Shown piece after piece: positions 10,201 through 21,100 of a DNA stretch of 64,000 nucleotides (positions within the stretch are counted from its first letter, which is position 1; each line of letters begins with the position of its first letter). Both the position numbers and the translations under genes were made by a program. The notes under the pieces are model-generated. The model searched no databases, was not told the origin of the DNA, and saw only the letters and a list, made by a program, of their open reading frames with translations. The DNA lies in contig CM041199.1 in the NCBI GenBank assembly GCA_023078555.1, positions 7,445,315 through 7,509,314 on the forward strand, in the 5' to 3' direction. This DNA is from Ulva prolifera (Eukaryota; Chlorophyta; Ulvophyceae; Ulvales; Ulvaceae).

Positions 10201-11112
10201 TGCAAGGAGACCGGCCTTTTCCTCTGAGAAATTTAGCTGGACCATATCATCATCTTTGAATTTGTGCTGACAGGCCACGGTGAGCTCTCGGAATGCAACT
10301 TTGAGCAGCTCATACAAGTCGGGATGCCCTGGACCGATGCTCAGCCAGATAGTGGCATCAAAGCACTTCTCTCTTGTGGCGCACTCAAACACGGCCTCGG
10401 CGACGGTCGTCTTGCCAATGCCGGGCATACCCACGATCCCGACGTTGCGGGTGGTGGCCAGCAGGCGTCTGATGTGAGGCACCAGGGTGGAGCTGTGCTG
10501 GAAGATGGGACCCTCGTGATGAGGCCTCCTATGTTTGTGCTCTGTGCTGCCATATACGTGGATGGTGCGGTCCTGGGGGGGCATCTTTGGGTCCTGGGCA
10601 GCAGCAACCTTAGTCAGAAGAAAGCTGTTTTGCTGAACAAAGGTGCTTAGGTCTGCACATAATTTCTTCATCTGCTCAATTGACGTGTGGCTCATCGACT
10701 TGAAGCATCTCGCCACCGTGGTGGAGCAGTCGCTTCCGTGCTCAGACTCGGCCACGCACAGGATCAGGTTCACATCGGAGATGAGTTCACACAGCTTGAA
10801 CAACTGGTCTCGTGATGCTTGGTACCTTTCTGCAAGTTGGTCCAGGTGGTTGATGACTTCCTGCAGAGGATGTCCTCGTAGTATCTTTTTCAGCTCTTGG
10901 AGCTGAGTGGATCTGATGACGGCTCCATTGATCCGATCTGTTATGTCCTTGAAGAACTCAGCAACCGCCCATCCCACAACACCGGACACGAATGGAATGG
11001 GGACAGAGGAGATCGAATGTTTCAGTGCATCTGCCACCATGCTGTTGGCAGCTCCTCCCATTGCATCTGCACCGGAGTGGAGCACCTGCTGCTGTGTCCT
11101 CAGGGAACCCAT
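7273..11112 (-). CDS. NLR type A gene, copy A1 (NB-ARC + LRR)
   Basis: This encodes a predicted intracellular NLR protein of 1279 residues. It has an N-terminal helical region (about 1-200, class unknown) and an NB-ARC domain. Motifs are Walker A GMPGIGKTT (228-236), Walker B LVLDDV (318-323), the GGSRLLVTTR sensor motif (348-357), a GLPL-like CGGNPGA (459-465) and a CFIACAAFP block near 518. The usual MHD triad is replaced by LHP (583-585). About 20 LRRs (near 735-1250) follow an LxHLDLSxC pattern. The ATG at 11112 is chosen because the longer frame opens at a GTG (11181) behind a stop at 11191-11193; this ATG has G at -3 and +4. Bases 8418-11112 are identical to gene A2, while the 3' third differs at many sites and the last 60 or so residues are unrelated in detail. 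The role in immunity is inferred from the family. Confidence 0.85.
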   Translation of the reverse strand: MGSLRTQQQVLHSGADAMGGAANSMVADALKHSISSVPIPFVSGVVGWAVAEFFKDITDRINGAVIRSTQLQELKKILRGHPLQEVINHLDQLAERYQASRDQLFKLCELISDVNLILCVAESEHGSDCSTTVARCFKSMSHTSIEQMKKLCADLSTFVQQNSFLLTKVAAAQDPKMPPQDRTIHVYGSTEHKHRRPHHEGPIFQHSSTLVPHIRRLLATTRNVGIVGMPGIGKTTVAEAVFECATREKCFDATIWLSIGPGHPDLYELLKVAFRELTVACQHKFKDDDMVQLNFSEEKAGLLAMQQRVMKHKLKVLLVLDDVRHNVSSTTSIVKSLNFVTSSDQAGGGSRLLVTTRQRSTLLPLCHGDGQQSDSLRQLEVVEVPCLSNQHALQLFHHHAFQVTREAASLALQRGLLELRFQTSPHDAAVKLAKSSAPEDLMACDAKTSSDLTPQVDACGGNPGAVRHLAVFIQNRHTRDARLKKYEDLQLVVKDGTDSTSEECKNIVTGLLPSVRDCFIACAAFPQGHCVPETTLLHLFATHAPLHVPASVASAGRKLHTLVDCSLLCELVSPASGRRRYSLHPILHRLALRLAHTSEGGEECKVTRCFPGMATSPDDQTVRYLSLHDSCARCPVKAMQPFCKKNLKEKKLRGNLQACIIRPAQPNSIEDNFKASDWPEKVQLLNFAFPLPRNGAAPPCQDDEVPVKGDLFLLNSLCLAGDRDPRILLNRLLPARQLLHVDLSGCVSLKWLPECIGDCSQLLYLHLRTCTRLQKLPERLGDCKVLADLDLSECSALQQLPCSIEQCISLIRLGLSKCTQLQQLPDGINKCTKLEHLDLRRCSALAPQSNGSTGMPEFIDELTALTHLDMRGCSSLASLPDTINCCKLLKHLCLSACSALTQLPAEIGKCIALVNLNISDCTALELATLPEVNSLRHVSLAGLLITEVPTFVISLSRLTHLDLSRCAKLKQLPQSEPGWPLLEHLDLSACSTQLQTSQGLTRITALNLGMVTHLDLSRCAEMSKLTVALDNLNMLAHLSLQNCPKLMTLPEGLGCCSQLTHLDLSMCSQLRQLPTAKTIGSHLAYLNLAGCGQCAMEQLHGYIGEALVHIKLSGCSRLQSVPDCWGNCSQLTHLDLEGCSEIERLPPSIRLCTQLAHLNLKDCSSMEDLQDCIGVCTFLTEVNLSGCKEVQGLPECIGMCLQLARLDLMGCKGMKSLPKGVNHCFRLQNLVLNSVMVVSLGKNSLWNFEEKANDLQAPKPRPGIFKNLKGAIGTSKSTS

Positions 11113-11868
11113 AGCGATGTCCTGCACATGGCGACACGTTTCAGGGCCTCCATGGAAGTCGGTCTGAAGCAGCACGTGCACGAGCAGAGATCACAAGAGA
11201 TGTCTAACAAACGTTGGGCGCTGTGCGTGGTAGGCCGTTGCGGACCTGTCAACAGCGCTGCAGCAGTGTCGGTGCGCCTTCCTGAATCGTGCTTCACAGC
11301 AGTTCGATGAACCGCAGGACAAGGTACCTGCAGTGGATGTGGCAGTCAGTATCGTGCATTGCCGCACGCATGACCGAGCTACTGGGCCAGCCAGGGCTGG
11401 CCAAGCACCTGGCCGGAGTCCGAACACACATCATACACTTGCAACTGTTGCCGCATTATTCATTGAAATTGCGGAAACTGCATGCAGAAACGCACAACGC
11501 AGGCGAGTGGAAGAGCTTCATGCTATCAGGTCAGGAACCTTACCTGGTCGTCACAGGTGTACAAACGATCAGGGGTTGGATGTTGACAGAACCACAGGGC
11601 TCGTGGGCCCAACAAAGTGGCCTCACTCGTCAACAAATGTCAAATGTTTTACGGGTCAAGATGGGCTACAGCCGTTGCGCCTTTCAGATGAGATGGTCAG
11701 CTGGAAGGGCGGCTTCCGAATCAGTGGTGATGGGACGCTCTGGTCGGAGGAAGGGCTGTGGCAGCGGGCTTCAGACGGCGGACTTCGATGCAAGTTGAGT
11801 TGAGGGGGGCCCAAGTCTGCAAGAGTCTCCCCTGGGATTGGTCCTGGGGATGGTCGGTGTGGTGTGGG

Positions 11869-11905
<37 letters not shown>

Positions 11906-12907
11906 TGCGACCGGTGTGCGTCTTCACAACTTCAATGGGGGGTCTGTTGGGGTCCCGACAGTGTTCGAGAGGCTGCGCTGCAACCGGATGGCGCTCTCTG
12001 CACTGTGCTTCACTTGGTGCCCTTCCTGTCTGACGAACTGGGATTAAGCGGGGATTAACACCATGAACTCATCTGACGAGCGGTCGGGTTAATTCAGTGA
12101 GTAGCTTTGGTACACATGGACTGTCTCGTGAGGCACTAGTTTGTGGCTGCCTGCAAGCAACTCTGCCTGCAAGCAACTCGAGTGAGCTTTGTCAGGGGCA
12201 TCGCGCTGCGGCCGCGTTGCACAAGCACGCACAACGAAAGCCCTCCGATGCAGCATCCGATGCACAGCACCAAGATGTCATAGTGTCTGTACCTGCTAGG
12301 TGACAGAGCCAATTTCTGCACCGACCGCTGCCGCAGAAAAAAATACATGCTGTTACTATATTAGGGCGCTGGCATACGACAGGCTGCTGGCCGAGGCGCT
12401 GCCATTACTGGCAACAGAGACCTGTACCTATAGCACTATGCCTCTAAATAGACATGCAGGAGTTCGTTCAATGCATTTACGGGTGTGCGAGGGGATGACA
12501 CCTCTATGTGAACCAACATCAATGCATGGCGGCCGTCACAGCACCGGCAGCGCCGACACCGGCCGTTGTGGCAACCCGCATGAGCGGCACAGTGTGCACA
12601 GCAGGGGCACCCAACGCCAGGCGTCGCTAAAACGTTTCTAGTTGTGAGGGGTGACGCTGCAGCTGTTGATGGAGCATGCAGTGGCCAGGGCACATCGGCG
12701 CTGGCACACCCTTCGCATCCCACTGTGCATCGCATGCATGTTAACAGGCCTTGGGCAAGGCTGAGTACTCTAGTCATAGTGCACTTTGACAATGTGGGCT
12801 GCATCGATTCCGCCGCACACATCCAAACATGGAGGCTGAGGTACTGAGCAACGCCGCCGCATGATGAGGTTGTTGTGTTGTGCAAAGAGCGGGTGCTGTT
12901 GCGTTCC
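11113..12907. other. Spacer upstream of A1
   Basis: No gene is supported. The small frames here are not conserved domains, and several only run through the poly-G tract. The region presumably contains the promoter of A1. I see no convincing TATA box. The true rightward continuation of the sequence ending at 12907 is found at 34606 (TGGTCGCTCCCAAGG). Confidence 0.5.
11872..11904 (+). repeat. G33 homopolymer upstream of A1
   Basis: This is an uninterrupted run of 33 G about 760 bases upstream of the A1 start. The twin at 32663-32692 has 30 G. It is a candidate G-quadruplex and an obvious obstacle to sequencing. Confidence 0.95.
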
Positions 12908-12908
12908 N
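12908..12908. other. Single N, probable assembly join
   Basis: The N falls exactly at the boundary between two repeats. Sequence to its left continues elsewhere at 34606, and sequence to its right has its natural left neighbour at 48251. Homology to 48252 onwards begins with the very next base (TCAGGCCCTGG). Confidence 0.9.
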
Positions 12909-13827
12909 TCAGGCCCTGGGATGAGCTGAAACTCGAGGCCAGGGTGGTAGAGACTATGCTCAGAGGGCAGACACACATTACGACACCTGATCAGGCACAG
13001 ATTAGTGCATCACTCTTTCTTTGTACTGCAGGTACATCCATAAGGAAGCTGGCCCTGCACAGGTCCACTCAGCCTGATCAATCCCTTGTGTCGTGAGATA
13101 GGTGTAGTTTGCGTACAGAAAAAAGAAGATGGGCTCACCTGATTCCGCGCACTGGATAGTATAAGAGCAGTGTAAGCATGACTGTAGGTGATCAGAACCG
13201 CGTCAGACAGTGGTGGCAGTGTGCAGTCTGGGCCTGAACTATAGTTGCAAAGGACAGAGGCCGGGCATCGAGCCACCGCTAGGAAGTGTGCATTCTGGGC
13301 CTGACTGTAAGTTTGGGTATGATCGTCCAGAACTGATTGCACTGTCAAGCTCATACACTGGACCTGTCTCGACACTGGAGTATAACAGACCATGCAAGTT
13401 CTATTGCAAGTTTCGGCATGCAGCTTCCAGAGTGCTCATGGGCATCTACCGTGTTCAGCATGTTGTTGAGAGAGAATGTGTGGTACATTCTAGCTCAAGA
13501 TATTCTTTTGAAACCGTGAGTCAGAAGGATCCTACATGACAGCTTGGCACAGCTGGCACCCCAAACTGCATCTCGAGTGTGTATATGCAGGATAGCGCAG
13601 TGCCTCAATGACGCCAGTGTATGGTATGTGCGCTTTGCAAGCCACGATTTCACATTCACTGTACTTGCTCACAGTCAACACCCGAGCTGATCCTGGGGAC
13701 TCAGGTTCAGACCCAGTCCATACCATTAGCAAGGAGCACACGAGATATCGACCGCACTACCACCGGATTGTCCATTGCCGCAGCAATACCTGAACGAGAT
13801 GACCTTGAAGCCCCGTCCCTGTGATAT

Positions 13828-13870
<43 letters not shown>

Positions 13871-16800
13871 CTACATGAGCATTATTAGTCGTGCCTCTGA
13901 TGAAAAATTGCAGGCGTTGCCTGCATCCAAACGGGGTGATTCGGATGCTTATTTGCCATATTCACCTGCTGGCATGGTAGTCGTATGTTGGCAGTCCTGC
14001 CTGTGGTGAAAATGAGAGCGGTGATGTAGCCTCAGCAGCTGTTGCGCAGGGCCAATGCACATGGGGTTCCGCGTGGGGGCACTTGACTTGCTCTGGCCGC
14101 GGCTGCTGGATAAGCGGCGACGTCATTGCCGGCTGCTTGGCAGGACTGAGCAAGTATTGGGGTGGATGATGCCTACTTGGCGGTGTGGTGTCCACACGCA
14201 GTTCACCACACCAGGCAACGGCCCTTGATCGTGTATGGCAGTACTGCAGTATCGTTCAGGTCTGAAGTTATTTCATAAAGGCACTACTGCGTCTTGTGGA
14301 GCAAAGCCGATGCGCCGAGAGTGTTGCAGCCTCAGCAAGCCGCCTACAACAGGTCCTACAGTCTGAGGCGAGGCGCGGCTCAGCGTGTGCATGTGCCCCA
14401 TTTGTATGCTCACGTGGGTGTATGTGTCATTGGTGGCCAACGAAGAGGCCAGCGGCAGTGGCGGAAACTGTTTGCTGGTGCTGATTGGCAATTCAGCATG
14501 GGCGCAGGTGTATGTTTGGGTGAACAATTCACAGCAGAAGAGAATGTAGGAGTAGTGCCGTCGGAGTGTGACAAACCAGTAACGTTGATAGTTTATGCCC
14601 CCTGGTGCTCGGGGCGATCGGCAGTAATAAGACTAGTCTATGGGATTGGTCAGAGTGGGTGATCGGAAGGTTGTGCGCCTGCCAAAACACATTCGTCCGA
14701 GTGTGTGCAGGCTTCAGGAATGGAATGGTTGCCATAAATACTGTTGGTAGCGTGTTGTGGAGCCCTTGTAAATGTGTTTGCCGCAGGATGTGCTTACTTG
14801 ATTGACTGTAAAACCACCTCTTCTGCTGTCACGTTAGAGCTACTGTGCTTCCACAAGCACACGCAGTATCACGATTGGTGGGTACAACCTGCTGCATGAA
14901 TATGAAAATCCCTTTGATTTCACTCGAAATCTTCAGTAACTGTGGACCGTCCATCGCAATGTGTACATGCATTGAGTGGCTACTTGAAATGCTCAATCTG
15001 GCGACCAAGCACGTGAAGTGCACGTCGACACAACATCCTGTCGGTGACTTCAGGATCCTGGCTTGATTGCTGGCTCAATATGGTGTTATGTTTTTTGTCA
15101 GGCCATCGTCTGTTGATGCAGCTGCCTGTAACCGGTACCTCCGCACTGACTCCCGCACGACGTTAATGCAATTTCAAAACTATCAATGGCGCTGTCATTA
15201 AGTTGCTGTGCTCAGCGCAACGGGCATTTCGTCGAGGCTATCCTGATCCTTACCGGCACAGTGTTCTCGACATTGAATACGAGGCGCGGTGCTGTGGCAC
15301 GTAATTTTGTTACCTTAACACCTCTTTGACCGGTGGCATGTGCTCGCGCCATGATCGCAGACAATTTCTTGCGAAGAGGGCGGCACGTCTCAACCTCAGC
15401 AGAAACCTATGCCCCAGCTTGCAAGTTGTGCTTCCATGCGGAGATCATGTCGAGAAGACCTACACTACTGAAGATGAAATCAAATCAAGACATCGCTCTG
15501 TGCAGCCTCAACACGTAGTTCTGCAGCTTTGCCCACCTTGAGTTGCAGCTTCTGCTTCTGTGTGGCAGGTAGTCACTTGAGACTCGTATGGGTCCCCTGC
15601 AACACATAAATCATTTTGAGAGGCTTAGATTTCATTGATATCAATCTACAATGGGCGTGACTCGGTGCGACTTTATTATCAATTTTCAGCTTCCCAGGTG
15701 TGACCTCGTAGGCGCTGTTTCAGCTGAACTTTCTCGGTCCCGGCGTTATCTCGAGATAGAGACCGTGCTCAGAAAAAAATCACAATGTATGTCAGCTGAT
15801 CAAATTCCACTCAATCCTTCTTCTACTGCAGGAATGCTAAACACCTCCATCATGCAAGCTGGCTCTGGAGTGGTCCAGTCTGGCCGCTCAAGCCATCGTG
15901 TAGTTTAGAGCTGGCGTAGTAGCCATGGAGAACCCAATCTGTAACTTAATATGGGTCGTTGTGACAGCTTGCACACTGCATGTGGCCAAAGAGTATCGGG
16001 GTCAAGGCTATGTGTGATCACAAGTGGCCCGACAGTGGCTGCAGTGTGGCCTTAAGCCTGGGTGTGTGTGATAAAATCTACGCCCACAAGCATGATACGC
16101 TGGACTTGTCTTGATCTGCTATACTTGGAAGCTATTCAGTACCAGTTTCGTTGCATTGCATTGCAAGTTATGTTGCGAGGTTCAGCATGCTGCTCAAGTG
16201 AATGCTCACGGGACTCTGCTATGTGCGGCATGCTGCCACGAACAATGGTGTAGCAAACACCCTGCCAGCGCGTCGACACGCGCATGCTGCATAAAAGACT
16301 CATTCTGCGCGATAGGCAGGTGCTGCATGGCAGCTGGCATGCGGACACACAGACCTCCTTTTTGCCCACACTTGCATGCAGCATTTGCCCGTGCATTGCA
16401 AGATGCAAGTGTATTGCACATGCCGTTTGCAAGGACTAACCTCACGTTCAGGCCTTTGGAAGCGTGTGAATTGTGTCGGGGCAGTGGAGCAGGTGCGGAA
16501 TGAGCATCACCCCTGCATGCCTCAAGGACACCTCCAAGAGCTACCCTTGCACATCAATTTCAATTCAGGGCTGTAAGGCATGTGTTTACTCTGATATTCA
16601 ACCGTGGAAATAAAGTTGATGGGCTTCATGCAACAAAATGGCCCGCAGCAAGCATGCAGCAGAGACAAAGCAGCTGCAAAGAGGTGCCTACACAAAGTAG
16701 CAATGCAGCCGCGTCGAGATGCCTGGATCTATCAGTGTGCCTCAATTTCCACTGCAGGGTGCCACAGAGGCTGCATCACTACAGAGCAATGGTAACACAC

Positions 16801-18158
16801 TGAGCTTATGTGGGAACCAAGTGTTACAGAATCACTGGTACCCCCTCATCACCACAGGTCAGGCGGTCCCCTCAGCGACATTGTGCCAGGCACATAACCA
16901 GCACACTGGCATGGTTTCATGGACAGTCATGTGTGTTTTCAAAAGCGAGAACCTGGTCCATGCTGAAAACACAGGTTCACATCAGTGTCTTGCTCACAGG
17001 CATCGCAAATATGATCACTGGACTGTCAGTCGGCAACTCCCCACCTTATGCCAGCATTACATGCCACACGCCAGACTGGTGACAACTTGCAGTACCTGGA
17101 ACAGTGCAGATAACAAACAACAGCAGTGATGCATCCACCGGAGGGCATGTGCATCACAGGATCCCGACACACAAGGCGCAAAGACACCAGCAGTGGCGAC
17201 TTTTGCAGGTCAGCTATCCTCAAATGCTGCTCAACTGAAACACCATGTCGCCAGAGCCCCAGCTGAAGTCGAATCCTGGCGCCATTGTGGCATGCAGCAG
17301 CGCCAGGCCCTAAAAACACGCCCACAAGATGGGCCAGCACGGGCACAGCAGCTTCTCTGCACTGGCTGATAGGAGACATGTGGTCGCCGAAGCCTGCACA
17401 GATGACAGCATAAAGGAGAAGTTCTGACGCATGTCTGGTCACGGTGTCAGCACCTGCACGAGCAGGGCACACGTGGCACGATGAGGAGTGTACATCAGGC
17501 AGGAGCCCCCACCTTGCCTTTCCTGCCAGCATGCACCAAAAAGAGGGGCCCAGTCACCATGATGGCTAAAACTGTGTCTGATGGCCCCTGCGAGCCAAGT
17601 GTGTTTAGCAGCTCCATGGTTGTGCAGGTTCATCTCTCAGGAGAACCTACATCATGTATTGAAGTTTACTCACAACGCTGCACATGGAGGCTCCACAAGA
17701 CGTAGATCGCTGGTGGAGCTTGCTAAAGCTGCTAGCAGGGCGAAAGCTGTACAGAAAACTCCATCGCAAGCAAACAGTCACTGACACAGCCGTGTTTGCT
17801 TGCACAGCACCGTAGGCGACGAATGAAACAGGGAATGCTCGTGTGTGTGGTAACATATTCTCAGCTACTCGAAGTTGTGTTCGCAATGGAACTCACATGC
17901 GAAACAGAGGGCAAGAGCCTTGAATGCACATCACCTGTGTACAGACATGTCAACACAGGTAGACTCCGCAGTAGCGACGGTATATAGGAACTCGGTCATC
18001 ATTGAGTTTTAGCAATGAAAACGCAAGCACAGGTTCATTAGGTGGCATTGCACTCCCAACGGCATGCAAGAACAGCTGAGCACACACGTGCGGAGGTGCA
18101 CGCTCTCAGCTTGGGACACAGGAGGTGTGGCGGCGCACCCAGCACATGGGGGAATGTG
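12909..18158. other. Spacer downstream of B1 (copy R1)
   Basis: No gene is supported over 5.2 kb. Open frames are short, and those I compared with diverged relatives at 42000-45100 and 47040-48250 are interrupted there by indels. A motif near 13392-13440 (TTGCAAGTTTCGGCATGCAG) recurs in diverged form near 16155 and 42220, so the spacer itself contains old internal repeats. Confidence 0.5.
13830..13868 (+). repeat. C39 homopolymer
   Basis: This is a run of 39 C. The twin in R2 (49175-49209) has 35. Error-like indels between the copies are confined to the side between this tract and the N. Confidence 0.95.
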
Positions 18159-21100
18159 CTACAGTTTCCCGCCAGCTGGTGATCTCTGTGAGGCTCCTAG
18201 ATATTTCAAAAGTTCACAGCCTTCGATGTTTATGTGCATCAGCGGCCCTCGATCACAAATACTCTTCGGGAGGTGTGTAAGACTTCTGCACCCGCTGAGG
18301 TCGAGGTGTGCCAGCTGGGTGCAGTCGCCGATCCGCTCTGGGAGATACATGAAGCGCTCGCACCCGCTGAGGTTGAGGTGTGCCAGCTGGGTGCAGTCGC
18401 CGATCCGCTCTGGGAGATACATGAAGCGCTCGCACCCGCTGAGGTTGAGGTGTGCCAGCTGGGTGCAGTCACCGATCCTCGCTGGGAGATGCATGAGGTC
18501 CTTGCACCCGCGGAGGTCGAGGTGTGCCAGCTGGGTGCAGTCGCCGATCCGCTCTGGGAGATGCATGAGGTCCTTGCACCCGCGGAGGTCGAGGTGTGCC
18601 AGCTGGGTGCAGTCGCCGATCTGCTCTGGGAGATGCATGAGGTCCTTGCACCCGCGGAGGTCGAGGTGTGCCAGCTGGGTGCAGTCGCCGATCCGCTCTG
18701 GGAGATGCATGAGGCCCTCGCACCCGCTGAGGTCGAAGTGTGCCAGCTGGGTGCAGTCGCCGATCCGCTCTGGGAGATACATGAAGCGCTCGCACCCGCT
18801 GAGGTTGAGGTGTGCCAGCTGGGTGCAGTCGCCGATCCGCTCTGGGAGATGCATGAGGTCCTTGCACCCGCGGAGGTCGAGGTGTGCCAGCTGGGTGCAG
18901 TCGCCGATCCGCTCTGGGAGATGCATGAGGCCCTCGCACCCGCTGAGGTCGAGGTGTGCCAGCTGGGTGCAGTCACCGATCCGCTCTGGGAGATGCATGA
19001 GGCCCTCGCACCCGCTGAGGTCGAGGTGTGCGAGCTGTTTGCAGTCACCGATCCTGTTTGGGAGATGTGTGAGGCGCTCGCAACCGCTGAGATTGAGGTG
19101 CATGAGCTGAGTGCACTTGCTGATGCGATCTTGCAGCATCTTCAGCTCACCGAGGCTGGCCACCTCCAGATGGACCAGCTGTGGGGCAGGCAGGACGGAC
19201 GCGATGACGCGATCAGCGTCCTCAGTCTGGCGCACGCACAGGAAGCTCAGCATTGGCAGCTGGGGCCGTGCCCCTTGATCGGAGGCTGCATACGCTGTCA
19301 AGTGGCCATTATCCTCAATCTCCGCCCGAGTGACACACAGGTAGCGCAGTTGGGATGGCCATCTCACTTGAGCCGGGATGGTCACCTGAGACACGATGCA
19401 CGAACGCAGCTGAGCATATGCATGCGCGCCTGTTGACGGCATGTCCAGAAACTTCGCCCAATCTACAGTATTCGACTGGGTCGACATCCCCAGGCCTGAG
19501 ACTGCTTCCTGCAGGGCGGAGGGGCCGTAGCTGAGATAGCACACGCCGCTTCCGCAGTCCTCCGACTGCTCCTGTGCCTCGAGGCCGGGTTCAAGAAGGC
19601 ACCGCTCCGCCGCGTCTCTGGAGCGCCACACCGCGATACCACGCATGAAAGCATGCAGCCAGTACCCCTTCTCCCCATCTTCGCCTGTCCGCGCCTCAAC
19701 AAGGCCATGCTGCACCAGCTCATGCAGTGCTCGCTGCGCGGCAGCGAGGGCGGCGGGCGAGTGCAGGGGCGCGTGCGAGACAAAGAGGTGCACCAGGTGA
19801 GCCTCCGGGACCGGCTGCTGCTCTGTGGACGGGAACGCTGCAAAGTCCAGGAAGCACTCGATGACAGTGCGCGGCATGAAGTCGACACTGCGGGCGCAAG
19901 CCATGCTGGCGGCATCTTCGGCCCTCGTCCGCAGCCTGCGCTCTTCTGCTAAGCATGCCTTCCACTTCTGGGGAGCTGTGCAATTCTCCCGCAACCTTGC
20001 TGCCAGGAACACTAGAGCCTTGGGATGTCCGCCACAAGCATCGACGGCTTCTTTGCAGCTCTCACTGTGGATGAAGGACGGCAGATTCGCATTGGAGGAG
20101 CCAGTCCCATAAGCGTGGTCCCGAAACAGCTCAAAGGCATGCTCAGATGAGAGCGGTGGCACATCAATGACGTGCAGCTCCTCCATCGGCCTGGCGCCCA
20201 CCTGGGGGGGCATGTATGACAGCGTGCAGGGCTGCCGCGTCGTGACGATGAGCCGGCTGCCTGCTACCCTCAGCTCCGGCCGCGTAGCAAAGTTCAGCGC
20301 CGCCACTGCACTCTGGCATGCGTCGGGCCATGGCCACACATCGTCCAGCACCAGCAGCACCTTCTTGCTGGATGCATACACAAGCTGCGTCAGTGCCTCG
20401 AGGCATGCGCCTGCAGTCTCATACAGACACTCGTGTTCAGGGAAGAGCTGCTTGAACGCCTTCTGCAGCAGGGGCAGCGCGTCTCTGGAATTCATGCCGA
20501 CTTCAAGCCACACCGCATTGTTAAATTGCTTCTTCCCTTGCTCCTGCGCTGCTCGTCTGTACACAGCATCAGCGATGGCCGTCTTGCCGATGCCACCAAT
20601 GCCCTTGATGCCAATGTTGCGTGTGGTAGCCAATCGATCTTTGATTTCGGACACCAGGGCGTGCTGCATAATGCGCTTGGTTTCTACCTTCTTGGCTATG
20701 GCTTTGAAGGCTTTTGTAACCTGCTCCACTGCAGCATTGGAAATGTGCGCTGCAGCAAGTTCAGCGTTCCCTGTTGATGCAGGTGGCATCTCCACATGCA
20801 GGACTTCAGGCTCTGGATCGACTTGATCGCGCAGCGCACAATACAGATCCTTGTACCGTTCAGATGTACTCAGCGTGTCGAGCTCCTGGCGAGGCTTCTG
20901 TGCAACAACGGCGCAATCAGCGGCGGGGAGGAGCAGTGCGTACGCGGCGTCAGCCACCGCATCGCACAGCCGCACGTAGTCCTGCCTGTACTCATCTCTA
21001 TGCCCGAGCTGGTCCAGAACAAAGGCGACAGCCATCAGCGCAGGGCGCTGCAGGAGCTGCAGCAGCTGGCTTCTACTTTCCTCTGGAGGCCAGGCGCCCG

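Larger units (their letters stand above)
8418..12907. repeat. Duplicated block, identical to 29209-33563 and continuing at 34464-34605
   Basis: The text agrees base for base at offset 20791, then 20788 after the G tract, which is three bases shorter in the other copy. The last difference on the left is at 8417 (G here, C at 29208). Beyond it the two copies are clearly diverged. The block covers the 5' two thirds of gene A and its upstream spacer. Confidence 0.9.

Noticed and set aside
11721-12058. Poly-Gly and poly-Pro frames
   Set aside because: They simply read through the G33 tract, whose length differs between copies by an uncertain number of bases.
14294-14662. A 122-codon plus-strand frame with an APWC motif that hinted at a thioredoxin
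   Set aside because: The second cysteine of the active site is missing and there is no fold context. The related sequence near 47050-47180 keeps only the last part of the frame, and the opposite strand is equally open.
18189-19124. Regularly spaced repeats resembling a CRISPR array
   Set aside because: The whole unit repeats with no unique spacers, encodes LRRs, and the locus is eukaryotic. The 42-bp minisatellite at 22942 also has no spacers.
18064-19436. Long plus-strand frames (348 and 400 codons) and a 269-codon minus frame with regular repeats
   Set aside because: They are shadows of the 72-bp LRR array. A period divisible by three without stops keeps several frames open. The same applies at 53406-54778.
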